DNA of 64,000 nucleotides. Source: Qipengyuania algicida. GTDB lineage: Bacteria > Pseudomonadota > Alphaproteobacteria > Sphingomonadales > Sphingomonadaceae. Below, piece after piece: positions 35,460 through 45,567 of the stretch. Under the pieces are notes generated by a model that searched no databases, was not told the DNA's origin, and saw only the letters and a program-made list of their open reading frames with translations. A program made the position numbers and the translations under genes. Positions within the stretch are counted from its first letter, which is position 1. Each line of letters starts with the position of its first letter. The stretch is from NCBI RefSeq assembly GCF_009828025.1, contig NZ_WTYA01000008.1, forward strand, positions 1 to 64,000, read 5' to 3'.

Positions 35460-35855
35460 ATGTTGGGATATGTGACTGTAGGAACCAACGATCTGGAGCG
35501 CGCGGCGCGCTTTTATGACGCGATCGCGGCTGAGATGGGCGTCGGGCGGATGATGGATTTCGACAGCTTCATCGCGTGGGGCCAGCCAGGCGGCGCCCCT
35601 GGCATCGCCGCGACCAAGCCCTTCGACGGCAATCCCGCGACAGTCGGCAATGGCACGATGGTGGCGCTCGAAGCGAAGGATCGCGATCAGGTCCAGCGGC
35701 TTTACGGTATCGCGCTCGCCCATGGCGGCAGCGACGAAGGGGCACCCGGCCAGCGCGGCGAGCCGGACGAGAACGGACTGGTTTTCTTTGCTGCCTACTT
35801 CCGCGACCCGGACGGCAACAAGCTCAACGCATTTCTCATGGATAAAGTTTCCTGA
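35460..35855 (+). CDS. VOC-family (glyoxalase/bleomycin resistance fold) protein
   Basis: 131 residues from the ATG at 35460, nine bases after GGGGA. The repeated beta-alpha-beta pattern of the vicinal oxygen chelate fold is clear: LGYVTVGTNDLERAARFYDA at the start and YFRDPDGNKLNAFLM at the end. Substrates range from methylglyoxal adducts to aromatic compounds and cannot be read here. It is followed one base later by a cupin gene, so the two form a small operon. Confidence 0.85.
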   Translation: MLGYVTVGTNDLERAARFYDAIAAEMGVGRMMDFDSFIAWGQPGGAPGIAATKPFDGNPATVGNGTMVALEAKDRDQVQRLYGIALAHGGSDEGAPGQRGEPDENGLVFFAAYFRDPDGNKLNAFLMDKVS

Positions 35856-35856
35856 G

Positions 35857-36252
35857 GTGAGCAGAAAATCGCTCGCCCGCTTTCCGATCCATCTTGGGCT
35901 GGGGGCCAAAGCCGTACCCCAGCCCGAGTTTAATGGCGTGGAGTGGTACGAAGCCTATGGCGCTCGTCATGGCGACGACGGCGCAGAAGGGCGGCTGGTT
36001 TCACTCCATAGCTTCGATGAATCCTGGGAAAGCTGGGAAATGCACCCGAAGGGCGACGAGGTCGTGGTGTGCATATCGGGTGACATCACCCTGCATCAGG
36101 AACATTCCGAGGGCACTCGCGACACAATTGCCCTCGGGCCGGGCGAATATGCAATCAACCCGCCCGGCTGCTGGCACACCGCTGATGTCCAGAATAGCGC
36201 AACTGCACTTTTCATCACTGCCGGGGAAGGCACACAGCACCGCCCCCGTTGA
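35857..36252 (+). CDS. Small cupin-domain protein
   Basis: 131 residues from a GTG at 35857-35859, just after the VOC stop. A single cupin barrel is seen: MHPKGDEVVVCISGDITL (first motif) and PGEYAINPPGCWHTADV (second motif), with His and Glu-type metal ligands. Single-domain cupins include mannose-6-phosphate isomerase-like and dioxygenase-like proteins; the substrate is unknown. No good ribosome-binding site apart from GAGG before the GTG, suggesting coupling to the VOC gene. Confidence 0.8.
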   Translation: MSRKSLARFPIHLGLGAKAVPQPEFNGVEWYEAYGARHGDDGAEGRLVSLHSFDESWESWEMHPKGDEVVVCISGDITLHQEHSEGTRDTIALGPGEYAINPPGCWHTADVQNSATALFITAGEGTQHRPR

Positions 36253-36453
36253 CGGGTTTGCGCCTGCATGAACGCACCGGCAATTGCGTTACAATTCGCG
36301 ACAAAAATGCCGCCATCCGGCATAATCCTGCGACAAACGCGCCCTATAACGGGTCTCATGAGCTGCGGCTGGTACCCGGCACCCCCTCCCCCACCGAAGC
36401 CGGGGCAGCCGCAGCTCTCCCCTTTTTTCGAAATTGGAGAGAGAGAGATTATC

Positions 36454-37059
36454 ATGCGTAAGATTGCACTGAGTATATCCACCGCCGCCCTTGCATTTGG
36501 CGGTATTGCCTACGCCCAAACTGGCCAGGAACGCAGCCCGCGGGGCGATGTCACCCGCGCCGAGGCGCAGGCAAGGGCAGAAAAGATGTTCGACAGGATG
36601 GACGTCAACCATGACGGTGTCCTCAACCAGGCCGACCGCGAGGCCAAGATGGCCGAACGTTTCGACAAGATCGATATCAACCACGATGGCTCGATCAGCC
36701 GTGAGGAGTTCATGGCCGCGCATCAGAATATGGGCCACCGCGGCAAGCACCGCATGGGCGCCGATGGGCAACAGAAGCAGAGCAAATGGGCCGGAAAGCG
36801 GATGCACCGCGGCGGCAAGCATCACGGCCATATGGGTGGCAGGATGCTGATGCGGATGGCCGATCCAAACCATACCGGCACCGTGACCAAGCAGGCCTTC
36901 GTCAATGCGGCACTGACCATGTTCGACAAGGCCGACCTCAACCACGACGGCACGGTAACGCCTGCCGAACGCAAGGCCGCACGCGCCACGATGAAGGCCA
37001 AGTGGCAGGATCGGGCGAAGCAGTGGCGTGCCCAGCAGAAGGCCCAGCCGCAAGGCTGA
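36454..37059 (+). CDS. Secreted EF-hand calcium-binding protein with His-rich insert
   Basis: 201 residues from the ATG at 36454, after a GGAGAGAGAGAG ribosome-binding region. A signal peptide ends near AYA-QTG. Four EF-hand loops are visible: DVNHDGVLNQAD, DINHDGSISREE, DPNHTGTVTKQA (weak, lacks acidic residues) and DLNHDGTVTPAE. Between the second and third lies a stretch rich in His, Lys and Gly (HRGGKHHGHMGG) that could bind metals. It is probably periplasmic. A two-component system follows 49 bases later, so it may act as, or be controlled by, a calcium or metal response. Confidence 0.85.
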   Translation: MRKIALSISTAALAFGGIAYAQTGQERSPRGDVTRAEAQARAEKMFDRMDVNHDGVLNQADREAKMAERFDKIDINHDGSISREEFMAAHQNMGHRGKHRMGADGQQKQSKWAGKRMHRGGKHHGHMGGRMLMRMADPNHTGTVTKQAFVNAALTMFDKADLNHDGTVTPAERKAARATMKAKWQDRAKQWRAQQKAQPQG

Positions 37060-37108
37060 TCGCTCTGGCTTACTTGCGCGACGGGAACGCGGTGGGCATG
37101 GCCACGAT

Positions 37109-37846
37109 ATGACGATCGAAGATCAGCCCACCGTCCTGCTCGTCGATGACGAAAGCAGCCTGCGCGAACCTCTGGCGGAGTATCTGACTCGCCAGGGGTT
37201 TGTCGTGCACGAGGCGGACAGCGCGGCCGCAGCCCGCAGCAGACTGCTCGAGGCCGTGCCCGATCTCGTCCTGCTCGACATCATGATGCCTGGGGAAGAT
37301 GGCTTGTCGCTGTGTCGGCATCTGGTCGAAACGCGCGGCATTCCCGTGATCCTGCTGACCGCCAAGGGCGAGGCAATGGATCGCATCATCGGACTGGAAA
37401 TCGGCGCGGACGATTACGTCGCCAAACCGTTCGAGCCCCGCGAACTGGTCGCGCGCATCCGCTCGGTGCTCAGACGTTCCACAAAAAGCGGTGGTGAGCC
37501 GGAAAGCGAGGACCTGCTCTACCGTTTCGAGGGGTGGGAGCTCGATCCGCTCAAACGCCGCCTGAGCGATCCCGAAGGATCGATCGTGGCGATCTCGACA
37601 GCCGAATTCCGCCTCCTGCGCGCGTTCTGCGACCATCCCCGGCAAGTGGTCGACCGCGACCGGCTGCTGGACTTGGTGCAGGGACGCGAAGCGCATCTGT
37701 TCGACCGCGCGGTCGATAACCAGGTCAGCCGCCTGCGTCGCAAGATCGAAGCCGACAGCCGCGAGCCACAGCTGATCCAGACCGTCCGCGGGGGCGGCTA
37801 CCGCCTCGCTGCCGACGTTGCCCGCGCCGCTCGGCAACCGGACTGA
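37109..37846 (+). CDS. OmpR-family response regulator
   Basis: 245 residues from the ATG at 37109. The receiver domain has the acidic pair DD (13-14), the phospho-acceptor Asp57 in LVLLDIMMPGEDG, and the Lys of DDYVAKPFEP. The C-terminal winged helix includes LIQTVRGGGYRL. It is followed after five bases by its histidine kinase. The target genes are unknown; the EF-hand gene upstream and the M1 aminopeptidase downstream are candidates by position. Confidence 0.93.
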   Translation: MTIEDQPTVLLVDDESSLREPLAEYLTRQGFVVHEADSAAAARSRLLEAVPDLVLLDIMMPGEDGLSLCRHLVETRGIPVILLTAKGEAMDRIIGLEIGADDYVAKPFEPRELVARIRSVLRRSTKSGGEPESEDLLYRFEGWELDPLKRRLSDPEGSIVAISTAEFRLLRAFCDHPRQVVDRDRLLDLVQGREAHLFDRAVDNQVSRLRRKIEADSREPQLIQTVRGGGYRLAADVARAARQPD

Positions 37847-37851
37847 CGGCC

Positions 37852-39279
37852 ATGCGCCCTTGGCCTCGCGACCTGCTCGGACAGACGCTGATGGCGCTGG
37901 CGATTGCGCTGTTCATTGCGCAGGCGATCTCCGCAGGTTTGCTGTATCGCGCGGCAAGCGAGCGGCGCGATACCGCGCTGATGAATGCCGCGGCGTTCCA
38001 GCTGGTGATCCGCCCGGCCGATCGTCCGGACCGGTTCAAGCGCGGTTTTCGCCGCACCACTTCCGACGAGCCGCGCCCCATGCGCCGGTTGCCGAGGCCC
38101 TTGCGGCTGACGATGAGTGATCGTTCGCCGTTGCAGGCAGGCGACAGGCGCGAACCGGGGCTGGCCGAAACACTGACCGATATTCTCGCCCGTGAAGGCA
38201 TCACCCCTGCCGAGCTGGTGGTGGTCAAAAGGCCGCTGGCAGCCGATCCGCTGCTTCAGTCCGCATTTCAGCGCCGCCCGCATCTCGCCGAAAGAGCTCG
38301 GCACTATCGCGGCGATTTGCTGGTGGTGGGGCTGAGGCAGCAGGGGGCAAGCCGCTGGGACGTGGTCAGGATCGCCATCCCACCCATGGACGGGCGGGTG
38401 ATCTGGGGACTCCTGCTGCAAACCGCGATCCTGTTCGCGATTTTGATGAGCCTGCTTTATCTGGCACTGCGGCGGATTACCCGCCCTCTGGCGGCGCTGA
38501 CTAGCCGCACAGCGCAAATCGCCGTTCCCGGGGGCGAGAGCTTGCCCCTCACTCCGTCCGGCCCGCGCGATATCCGCGCGCTGATCGCTGCGCACAACGC
38601 CATGGAAGCGCGCATCGGCGCCATGCTCGATGAAAAGGACGTGATGCTGGGCGCCATCGGGCACGACCTGAAAACCCCGCTCGCCGCATTACGGGTGCGG
38701 ATCGAGAGCGTGGACGACGAGCGTCAGCGCGCGATCATGGCCGCCACCATCGAAGACATCACCCGGACGCTCGACGAAATCCTCGAGCTCGCCCGCATTG
38801 GCCGGGCGAGCAATCCGCCCGAGCGCGCCGACCTGTTCGCGCTGGCCGCTTCTGTGGTCGAGGAATTCGAGGATCTGGGCGAACCGGTCGAACTCGTAGA
38901 CAGCGAAAAGGTCAGCGCCCCGGTCCACATTACCTGGCTCAAGCGGGCGCTGCGCAACCTGGTCGGCAATGCCCTGCGCTATGGCGGTTCCGCAAAGGTC
39001 AGCCTGCATCGTCAGGATGACGCGGTGGTGCTGCAAGTAGAGGATTGCGGACCGGGCATCCCCGACGACCGGCTCGTCGCTATGACCGAGCCTTTCGTGC
39101 GCGGCGAAGCCAGCCGCAGCCGCAGCACCGGCGGGAGCGGGCTTGGGCTGTCGCTGGCACGTGCCATTGCCGAGCAGCACGGCGGCACGCTGGTTTTGGC
39201 CAATCGCGCAAGCGGAGGATTGCGCGCAGAAATCCGCTTGCCTCAAGCCCGCACCGGACATACCGCTTCAAATCAATAG
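37852..39279 (+). CDS. Sensor histidine kinase
   Basis: 475 residues. Two membrane spans (about 10-32 and 184-206) flank a periplasmic domain of about 150 residues that is unusually rich in Arg and Pro. A HAMP segment follows, then the phospho-acceptor box IGHDLKTPLAALR (His271) and the ATPase domain with LVGNALRYGG (N box), VEDCGPGIPDD (G1) and GGSGLGLSLARAIAEQHGG (G2). It phosphorylates the adjacent regulator. The signal is unknown. The overall form is EnvZ/CpxA-like. Confidence 0.93.
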   Translation: MRPWPRDLLGQTLMALAIALFIAQAISAGLLYRAASERRDTALMNAAAFQLVIRPADRPDRFKRGFRRTTSDEPRPMRRLPRPLRLTMSDRSPLQAGDRREPGLAETLTDILAREGITPAELVVVKRPLAADPLLQSAFQRRPHLAERARHYRGDLLVVGLRQQGASRWDVVRIAIPPMDGRVIWGLLLQTAILFAILMSLLYLALRRITRPLAALTSRTAQIAVPGGESLPLTPSGPRDIRALIAAHNAMEARIGAMLDEKDVMLGAIGHDLKTPLAALRVRIESVDDERQRAIMAATIEDITRTLDEILELARIGRASNPPERADLFALAASVVEEFEDLGEPVELVDSEKVSAPVHITWLKRALRNLVGNALRYGGSAKVSLHRQDDAVVLQVEDCGPGIPDDRLVAMTEPFVRGEASRSRSTGGSGLGLSLARAIAEQHGGTLVLANRASGGLRAEIRLPQARTGHTASNQ

Positions 39280-39285
39280 ACAATC

Positions 39286-39314
39286 TGTCTCTTGAGGGGC
39301 TGCCTCATGAGACA
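39286..39314. other. Hairpin between the kinase and M1 aminopeptidase genes
   Basis: TGTCTC pairs with GAGACA, and after one mismatch TGAGG pairs with CCTCA around a five-base loop. There is no T-run, so a classic terminator is unlikely. It lies 30 bases before the aminopeptidase ATG, where it could stabilise the mRNA or act as a regulatory hairpin. Confidence 0.4.
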
Positions 39315-39343
39315 GCAGAACCTTCAATTTTCGGGGAGCAATC

Positions 39344-42028
39344 ATGACATTTCGACCGGGCATCGCGCTCATTACTGGCCTGCTGCTTGCAGGTAGCGCC
39401 ACCGTTGCCACTGCCGCGCCGACAACCCCCGGCCCGGTTGCTACCGCGACCCCGTTGCCAGCAAACGTGCCGACCCAACTACCACGCACTTCAGCTCCTA
39501 TGCATTACTCGATTTCCGTCACCCCGGACGAAAAGGCGCTGACCTTTACCGGCCATTCCACGGTCGACCTGACCGTGTTCAAGCCAACCGACACCATCGT
39601 GCTCAATGCGCGCGGCCTGAAGATCTCCAAGGCAACGCTCGTTCCCGCAGCAACCGGCCGCGCGGCGATCCCGGTGAAGATTACGCTCGACGCAAAGACA
39701 CAGACCGTCAGCTTCACCGCCACCAAGCCGATCACACCGGGCAATTATCGCCTCACCACAGACTACACCGGGACGATCAACACTCAGGCCAACGGCCTGT
39801 TCGCGCTCGACTATCCCGACAAGGTCACCGGCAAGACGACACGCGCGCTGTTCACCCAGTTCGAAGCGCCCGACGCGCGTCGCTTTGCCCCGATGTATGA
39901 CGAGCCGAGCTACAAGGCGACCTTCGACCTCAGCGCCGTCGTCCCTGCCGACCAGATGGCGCTGGGCAATATGCCGATCGCCGAGACCACCGACCTGGGC
40001 AACGGATTGAAGCGCGTGCGCTTCGAAACCTCCGCAAAAATGAGCAGCTATCTGCTGTTCTTCGGTCTTGGCCATTTCGAGCGCGGTACGATGCCCGCCA
40101 TGCCGGGCGTTACCGCCGGAATCGTCGCGCCAGTCGGCAGCGGATCGCAAAAGGACTTCGCGCTCAAATCGCTCGCGCCGTTGATCCCCTATTATTCGGA
40201 TTACTTCGGGCAGAAATATCCGCTGCCCAAGATCGACAATATCGCCGGTCCCGGCCAGTCGCAATTCTTCGGCGCGATGGAAAACTGGGGCGCGGTGTTC
40301 ACCTTCGAACGCATCCTGCTGGACGACCCGGCAATCACCAGCGCCCGCACCCGCCGCGCGATCTACGAAACCCAGGCGCACGAGGTCGCGCACCAGTGGT
40401 TCGGCGACCTCGTCACCATGGCGTGGTGGGACGATCTGTGGCTGAACGAAGGGTTCGCCAGCTGGATGGAAACCAAGGCGACCGAGCATTTCCATCCCGA
40501 ATGGTATCCGCTGCTTGGCCGGGTGAATGGCCGCGAAGCAGCAATGGGGCTCGACAGTTTCGCCACGACGCATCCGATCGTCCAGCATATCCGCACCGTC
40601 GAACAGACCAACCAGGCCTTCGACACGATCACCTATCAGAAGGGTGAAGCGGTGATCGCCATGCTCGAAGCCTATGCCACGCCCGACGTCTGGCGTGCAG
40701 GCCTGCGCCGCTACATGGCCGCGCACAAGTTCGGCAACGCCCGGACCACCCAGTTGTGGCAGGCGGTCGAGGCTGCCGGAGCCAAGGGGCTGACCGGCAT
40801 TGCCGAGGATTTCACGACCCAGCCGGGCGTGCCGCTGGTCAAGGTGACCGGGGCGCAGTGCACAGGTGGCAAGACGACCGTCACCCTGACGCAGAGCCAG
40901 TTCAGCCAGGACCAGAAGGATGCCGTTGCCGCCAAGCCCGAACATTGGCGCATTCCGCTGTTCGTTTCGGCGGGCGGCGCAGCGGCCCGTCAGGTGATGA
41001 CCGGCAACACCGCCAAGGTCACCACCGATGGCTGCGGTCCGGTGCTCGTCAATTCCGGGCAGTTGGGCTATTACCGCACGCTCTACACGCCAGCCATGCT
41101 CGCCAAGCTGAAAGCTGCGCTGCCGGGCATGAAGCCGATCGACCAGCTCGGCCTGGTGCGAGATCAGCTGGCACTCTCCGGTGCCGACTATCAGGATTAC
41201 GCGCCCGCGCTCGATCTGCTGGCGGCCATCCCGCAGGATGCCAATCCGGTTGTGGCAGGACAGGCCGCATCGATGTATGCCGGTTATTACGACCTGCTCA
41301 GCGGCAATGACGCTGCACAAGCGAAACTGGCAGCACTTGCTTCGGCCAAATTCGAGCCACGTCTCGCCCAGCTCGGCTTTACGCCAAAGAAGGGTGAACC
41401 GTTGGTCGAGGACAGCCTGCGCTCCACGCTGATTTCCGCGCTGGGTGCGATGGGCGACAAGCGCGTTGCCGCCGAAGCCAGCCGACTGTTCGACAGTCTG
41501 CAGCAGGATCCGCACGCGCTTGACGGTCCGCTCAAGACCACCTGGCTCTCGATCATCGCGCGCAATGCAACGCCCCGGCAATGGGACGAGCTGCTTGCCC
41601 TCGCCCGCGGTTCGAAGAGCGCGGTCGGGAAAGCGACGTATTATGCGCTGCTCGGTCGGACTACGGACAAGGCGTTGGCGCAAAAGGCGCTCGACCTTGC
41701 GCTGACCTCCGAACCGGGGGCGACCACCAGCGCGTCGATCATCAGTGCAGTCTCGGGCGAGAATCCCGACATGGCGGTCAACTTCTACTTCGACAACGAA
41801 GCCAAGGTGTCCGAGCTGATCGACGATTCGGCCCGCGCGCGTTACATCTCACGGCTTGCGGACGGATCGAAAGACCCGGCGATGGTCGCAAAGCTGGAAA
41901 GCTATGCGGCGAAAATGTCGCCCGACCAGGCCAAGCCGCTCAATACCGTGATCGGCTTCCTCAAGCAGCGTGAAAAGACCCGCCCGCGCGCAGTGTCGCA
42001 GGTTACCGCCTGGGTCGACGCTCAGTAG
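39344..42028 (+). CDS. M1-family zinc aminopeptidase, exported
   Basis: 894 residues. A signal peptide ends near ATA-APTT, so it acts outside the cytoplasm. The exopeptidase motif FGAMENWG and the zinc motif HEVAHQWFGDLV with NEGFASW (near residues 346-370) are intact. The C-terminal ERAP1-like helical domain is complete. It removes N-terminal residues from peptides, probably for nutrition or turnover. It lies 64 bases after the histidine kinase gene on the same strand; whether it is controlled by that system is open. Confidence 0.94.
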   Translation: MTFRPGIALITGLLLAGSATVATAAPTTPGPVATATPLPANVPTQLPRTSAPMHYSISVTPDEKALTFTGHSTVDLTVFKPTDTIVLNARGLKISKATLVPAATGRAAIPVKITLDAKTQTVSFTATKPITPGNYRLTTDYTGTINTQANGLFALDYPDKVTGKTTRALFTQFEAPDARRFAPMYDEPSYKATFDLSAVVPADQMALGNMPIAETTDLGNGLKRVRFETSAKMSSYLLFFGLGHFERGTMPAMPGVTAGIVAPVGSGSQKDFALKSLAPLIPYYSDYFGQKYPLPKIDNIAGPGQSQFFGAMENWGAVFTFERILLDDPAITSARTRRAIYETQAHEVAHQWFGDLVTMAWWDDLWLNEGFASWMETKATEHFHPEWYPLLGRVNGREAAMGLDSFATTHPIVQHIRTVEQTNQAFDTITYQKGEAVIAMLEAYATPDVWRAGLRRYMAAHKFGNARTTQLWQAVEAAGAKGLTGIAEDFTTQPGVPLVKVTGAQCTGGKTTVTLTQSQFSQDQKDAVAAKPEHWRIPLFVSAGGAAARQVMTGNTAKVTTDGCGPVLVNSGQLGYYRTLYTPAMLAKLKAALPGMKPIDQLGLVRDQLALSGADYQDYAPALDLLAAIPQDANPVVAGQAASMYAGYYDLLSGNDAAQAKLAALASAKFEPRLAQLGFTPKKGEPLVEDSLRSTLISALGAMGDKRVAAEASRLFDSLQQDPHALDGPLKTTWLSIIARNATPRQWDELLALARGSKSAVGKATYYALLGRTTDKALAQKALDLALTSEPGATTSASIISAVSGENPDMAVNFYFDNEAKVSELIDDSARARYISRLADGSKDPAMVAKLESYAAKMSPDQAKPLNTVIGFLKQREKTRPRAVSQVTAWVDAQ

Positions 42029-42065
42029 GTGCAAATGATGATGCTGGCGGTGCCTTGGAGCACCG

Positions 42066-43643
42066 TCAGCGCATCAACCCGCCGATAATATTGCGCACGA
42101 AGCGCCCGGCTAGCGGTCCGGCAAGATCAGTCGCGAGCGAACCCAACGCTGATGAGGTCGCGGTCTTCATCGGATTGGCGCGCGATTTGCGCCCGGTGAT
42201 CGCACCAGCGGCAATCGCAGCGCCCGATCCGGCAGCGGCGCTGACCGCGCGCTTCATTGCCTTTTCCCAGATGCTGGTGCTCTTGCGCGGCTGCTTGGCG
42301 ACTTCCTCGCGGCCTTTTTCCTCGACCTCCTGCGCGGTGGCGGCCGCATCCTGCGCCTTTTGCGCCAGCACTTCCTCGGCGCTCTCGCGGTTGACGCGGG
42401 TATCGTATTTGCCCTGAAACGGGCTCGCCCCCATGATGATTGCGCGCTCCTGAGCGGTCAGTGGGCCGAGACGGCTGCGCGGCGGGACGATCAGCGTTCG
42501 CTGCACCACCGATGGCGCGCCGTCGTCCTGCAGGGTGGACACCAGCGCCTCACCCACTTTGAGCTCGGTAATCGCCTGGGCGACGTCGAGATCGGGATTG
42601 ATGCGGAAGGTTTCCGCCGCCGCCTTGATCGCCCGCTGGTCGCGCGGAGTGAATGCGCGCAGAGCGTGCTGGACGCGGTTGCCCAGCTGGCCCGCGACCT
42701 TTTCGGGCACGTCGATCGGGTTTTGGGTGACGAAATAGACGCCGACACCCTTCGAACGGATCAGCCGCACGACCTGTTCGATCTTGTCCTCCAGCGCGTC
42801 GGGAACGTCATCGAACAGCAGGTGCGCCTCATCGAAGAAAAACACCAGCTTCGGTTTTTCCGGGTCTCCGACCTCCGGCAATGCCTCGAACAGATCGGCG
42901 AGCAACCACAACAGGAAGGTGGCATAAAGCTTGGGGCTGCGCATCAGCTTGTCGGCTGCCAGCACATTGATGTAGCCGCGCCCCTTCTCGTCGGTACCGA
43001 TAAAGTCGGCGATCTCCAGCGCGGGTTCCCCGAAGAACTGCGCCCCGCCCTGCGAATCGAGGCTGAGCAGCTGGCGCTGGATCGTGCCTACGGATGCCTT
43101 GGTGACATTGCCGTATTTGGTCGTCAGCTCGCTGGCATTTTCGGCGGTGAAGGCGAGCATCGATTGCAGGTCGGCGAGGTCGAGCAGCAGCAAGCCCTGT
43201 TCGTCGGCATAGCGAAACACGATGTCGAGCACACCCGACTGCGTTTCGTTGAGATCGAGCAGGCGGGCGAGCAGTTGCGGACCCATTTCCGATATCGTCG
43301 TGCGGATCGGGTGGCCCTGCTCCCCGAACAGGTCCCAGAAAACCACCGGATTATCGCTGTAGGCATAGTCGTCCATGCCCAGCTCTTTCGCGCGGGCCTC
43401 CAGCTTGTCAGAGTTTTTCGCGGTCGACGAACCCGGCATAGCGATTCCGGCCAGATCGCCCTTTACGTCGGCCATGAACACCGGCACTCCGCGCGCGGAG
43501 AAGTTTTCCGCCAGATCCTGCAAGGTGACGGTCTTGCCGGTCCCCGTCGCCCCGGCGACCAAACCGTGACGGTTGGCCTGCCCCAGATGAAGGAATTGCT
43601 TTTCGCCATTGGCCGCAAGACCCAGAAAGATATCGCCGTCCAT
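42066..43643 (-). CDS. DUF853 (HerA-like) ATPase
   Basis: 525 residues. Walker A is [11 protein letters not shown] near residue 30 and Walker B is [15 protein letters not shown]; the FxF and arginine regions of HerA/FtsK-type motors follow (GVYFVTQNP). The C-terminal 100 residues are rich in Ala, Lys and Arg and end in a hydrophobic tail. The E. coli homologue YjgR is uncharacterised. DNA translocation or helicase activity is suggested by the family. It has no operon partner here and is convergent with the aminopeptidase gene. Confidence 0.88.
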   Translation of the reverse strand: MDGDIFLGLAANGEKQFLHLGQANRHGLVAGATGTGKTVTLQDLAENFSARGVPVFMADVKGDLAGIAMPGSSTAKNSDKLEARAKELGMDDYAYSDNPVVFWDLFGEQGHPIRTTISEMGPQLLARLLDLNETQSGVLDIVFRYADEQGLLLLDLADLQSMLAFTAENASELTTKYGNVTKASVGTIQRQLLSLDSQGGAQFFGEPALEIADFIGTDEKGRGYINVLAADKLMRSPKLYATFLLWLLADLFEALPEVGDPEKPKLVFFFDEAHLLFDDVPDALEDKIEQVVRLIRSKGVGVYFVTQNPIDVPEKVAGQLGNRVQHALRAFTPRDQRAIKAAAETFRINPDLDVAQAITELKVGEALVSTLQDDGAPSVVQRTLIVPPRSRLGPLTAQERAIIMGASPFQGKYDTRVNRESAEEVLAQKAQDAAATAQEVEEKGREEVAKQPRKSTSIWEKAMKRAVSAAAGSGAAIAAGAITGRKSRANPMKTATSSALGSLATDLAGPLAGRFVRNIIGGLMR

Positions 43644-43755
43644 GCTTTCGACCTTTCGCCAATTGCGTAATTTACTGCATTGCCGTGTGGCTCAACCGCG
43701 CAGTATCGGTCAAGCATCTCGACAGAGCAGAGCAAGCGTCTAAAGACACAAGGCA

Positions 43756-45567
43756 ATGGGGAAGCGTACGCCACTGGTTTTGCTGAACGACGCCCGGAGC
43801 GAGGGCGCGGCAGATGCGCAATGGTTCGAAGACCCGGCGGAAACCTTCGTGGCGCGCCGCCCGGACGAGGTGGCAGACACGCTTGCCGCCGCCGATAATG
43901 CACGGCGCGAGCGGGGCGGGACGCTGGCAGGCTATATCGCCTATGAAGCCGGACTGGCGCTCGAAGACCGCACGATCGCGCTGGCCGAATCGCGCAGCGG
44001 AGCCGCGGGTCCGCTGGTCTGGTTGGGTCGGTTCGAGACGGTCAGAACCATTCCCGCTGGTGACGTTACCGACTTCCTGACCGAAAAGTCTCCCGGCGCG
44101 GCCCACCTCGGCCCGCTGGAGCCGCAGGTTTCGATGGGCGGGTATCTCGCGGCATTCGCACAATTGCAGGACGCCATCGCTGCGGGCGATACCTATCAGG
44201 CCAATCTCACCTTCCCGATGGCGGGCGGCTTTACCGGCGATCCGCTGGCGTTGTACCGCGCGCTGATCCCGGCCAGCGAGGCGGGCTATGGCGGGCTGGT
44301 GTTCGATGGCGATCACTGGCTGCTGAGCCTTTCACCCGAGCTGTTTTTCTCGCTGAAAGGACGAACAGCCAAGGTCAAGCCGATGAAAGGCACGCGTCCG
44401 CGCGGCGCGAATGCGACAAGCGACAAGGCGCTGCGCGAGGACCTCGAGACATCCGAGAAGGATCGCGCCGAGAATTTGATGATCGTCGATTTGATGCGCA
44501 ACGATCTGGCCCGCGTGGCCGAGGCCGGCAGTGTCGAGGTGCGCGACGCGTTCAAGGTCGAAAGCTATCCCACCGTCCACCAGATGGTCACCAGCGTCAC
44601 CGCCCGCCTCGCCGATGGCAAGGGCGCGATGGATCTCGTGCGGGCGCTGTTCCCCTGTGGGTCGATCACCGGTGCGCCGAAGATCCGCGCCGAAGAACTG
44701 CTCGCCGGAATAGAACGCGACGCGCGTGGCCCCTATTGCGGCGCGATCGGACGGATCGGACCCGATGGCGATGCAGCCTTCAACGTCGCGATCCGCACCC
44801 TGCGGCTTACCGAGATCGAGAATGAGCGCGGCAAGGCCGTGCTCGGCGTCGGCGGGGCCATCGTCGCGGGCAGCGAACCGATGGCCGAATGGCGCGAGGC
44901 GCTGGTCAAAGGCGCGGCCTTTCGCGCCTCGTCATCGGACGCTACCGCTCCGGCATTCGACCTGATCGAAACCATGCGGTTCGCCACTGAAACCGGCATC
45001 GAGCATCTGGAATTGCATCTCGAAAGGATGAAGGCGAGCGCTGCCGAGCTGGGCTTCACCTTTGACCGTCATGCGGTGCGCAACCAGATCCATGCGCTGT
45101 GCTTCGACCTTGAAATGCCCGGCGCGGTCAGACTGCTGTCCTCCCGCAGCGGCGCGATCGCGCTCGAGGTCGCTCCGCTTCCGGCACCCTGGCCCGATCC
45201 GGCGCGCGTCGTGCTGCTGCCACTGCCGGTCGACCCGGGCGACTGGCGGTTGCGCCACAAGACCAGCGATCGCGGCTTTTACGAGACCGCGCGCCGCATC
45301 GCCGCCGAACACGGCGCACAGGAGGCCGTATTCGTGCGCGATGACGGCTTGGTAACCGAAGGCGCAATCGGCAATGTCTTCGTTCAACATGACGATGGCA
45401 CGCTGCTGACCCCGCCTGCCAGCCTCGGCCTGCTGCCCGGCACACTGCGCCGGTCGCTGATCGAGGACGGTCGCGCGCGTGAAGCAGAGTTGACGCCAGC
45501 CGACATCGAAAACGGCTTCCTGCTTGGAAATGCTTTGCGCGGGCTGGTACCGGCGCGGCTGATATGA
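43756..45567 (+). CDS. pabB: Aminodeoxychorismate synthase component I fused to aminodeoxychorismate lyase
   Basis: 603 residues, a natural fusion. Residues 1 to about 390 are PabB, making aminodeoxychorismate from chorismate, with KPMKGTRPRG and PCGSITGAPKIRAEELL. Residues from about 395 are PabC, a PLP-dependent lyase giving para-aminobenzoate for folate, with FDLIETMRF at its start, the presumed PLP Lys in RHKTSDR and the TEGAIGNVF segment. The N-terminal part of PabB is shorter than in E. coli. It is the first gene of a run with rluA-type and arfB genes, overlapping the next by four bases. Confidence 0.93.
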   Translation: MGKRTPLVLLNDARSEGAADAQWFEDPAETFVARRPDEVADTLAAADNARRERGGTLAGYIAYEAGLALEDRTIALAESRSGAAGPLVWLGRFETVRTIPAGDVTDFLTEKSPGAAHLGPLEPQVSMGGYLAAFAQLQDAIAAGDTYQANLTFPMAGGFTGDPLALYRALIPASEAGYGGLVFDGDHWLLSLSPELFFSLKGRTAKVKPMKGTRPRGANATSDKALREDLETSEKDRAENLMIVDLMRNDLARVAEAGSVEVRDAFKVESYPTVHQMVTSVTARLADGKGAMDLVRALFPCGSITGAPKIRAEELLAGIERDARGPYCGAIGRIGPDGDAAFNVAIRTLRLTEIENERGKAVLGVGGAIVAGSEPMAEWREALVKGAAFRASSSDATAPAFDLIETMRFATETGIEHLELHLERMKASAAELGFTFDRHAVRNQIHALCFDLEMPGAVRLLSSRSGAIALEVAPLPAPWPDPARVVLLPLPVDPGDWRLRHKTSDRGFYETARRIAAEHGAQEAVFVRDDGLVTEGAIGNVFVQHDDGTLLTPPASLGLLPGTLRRSLIEDGRAREAELTPADIENGFLLGNALRGLVPARLI

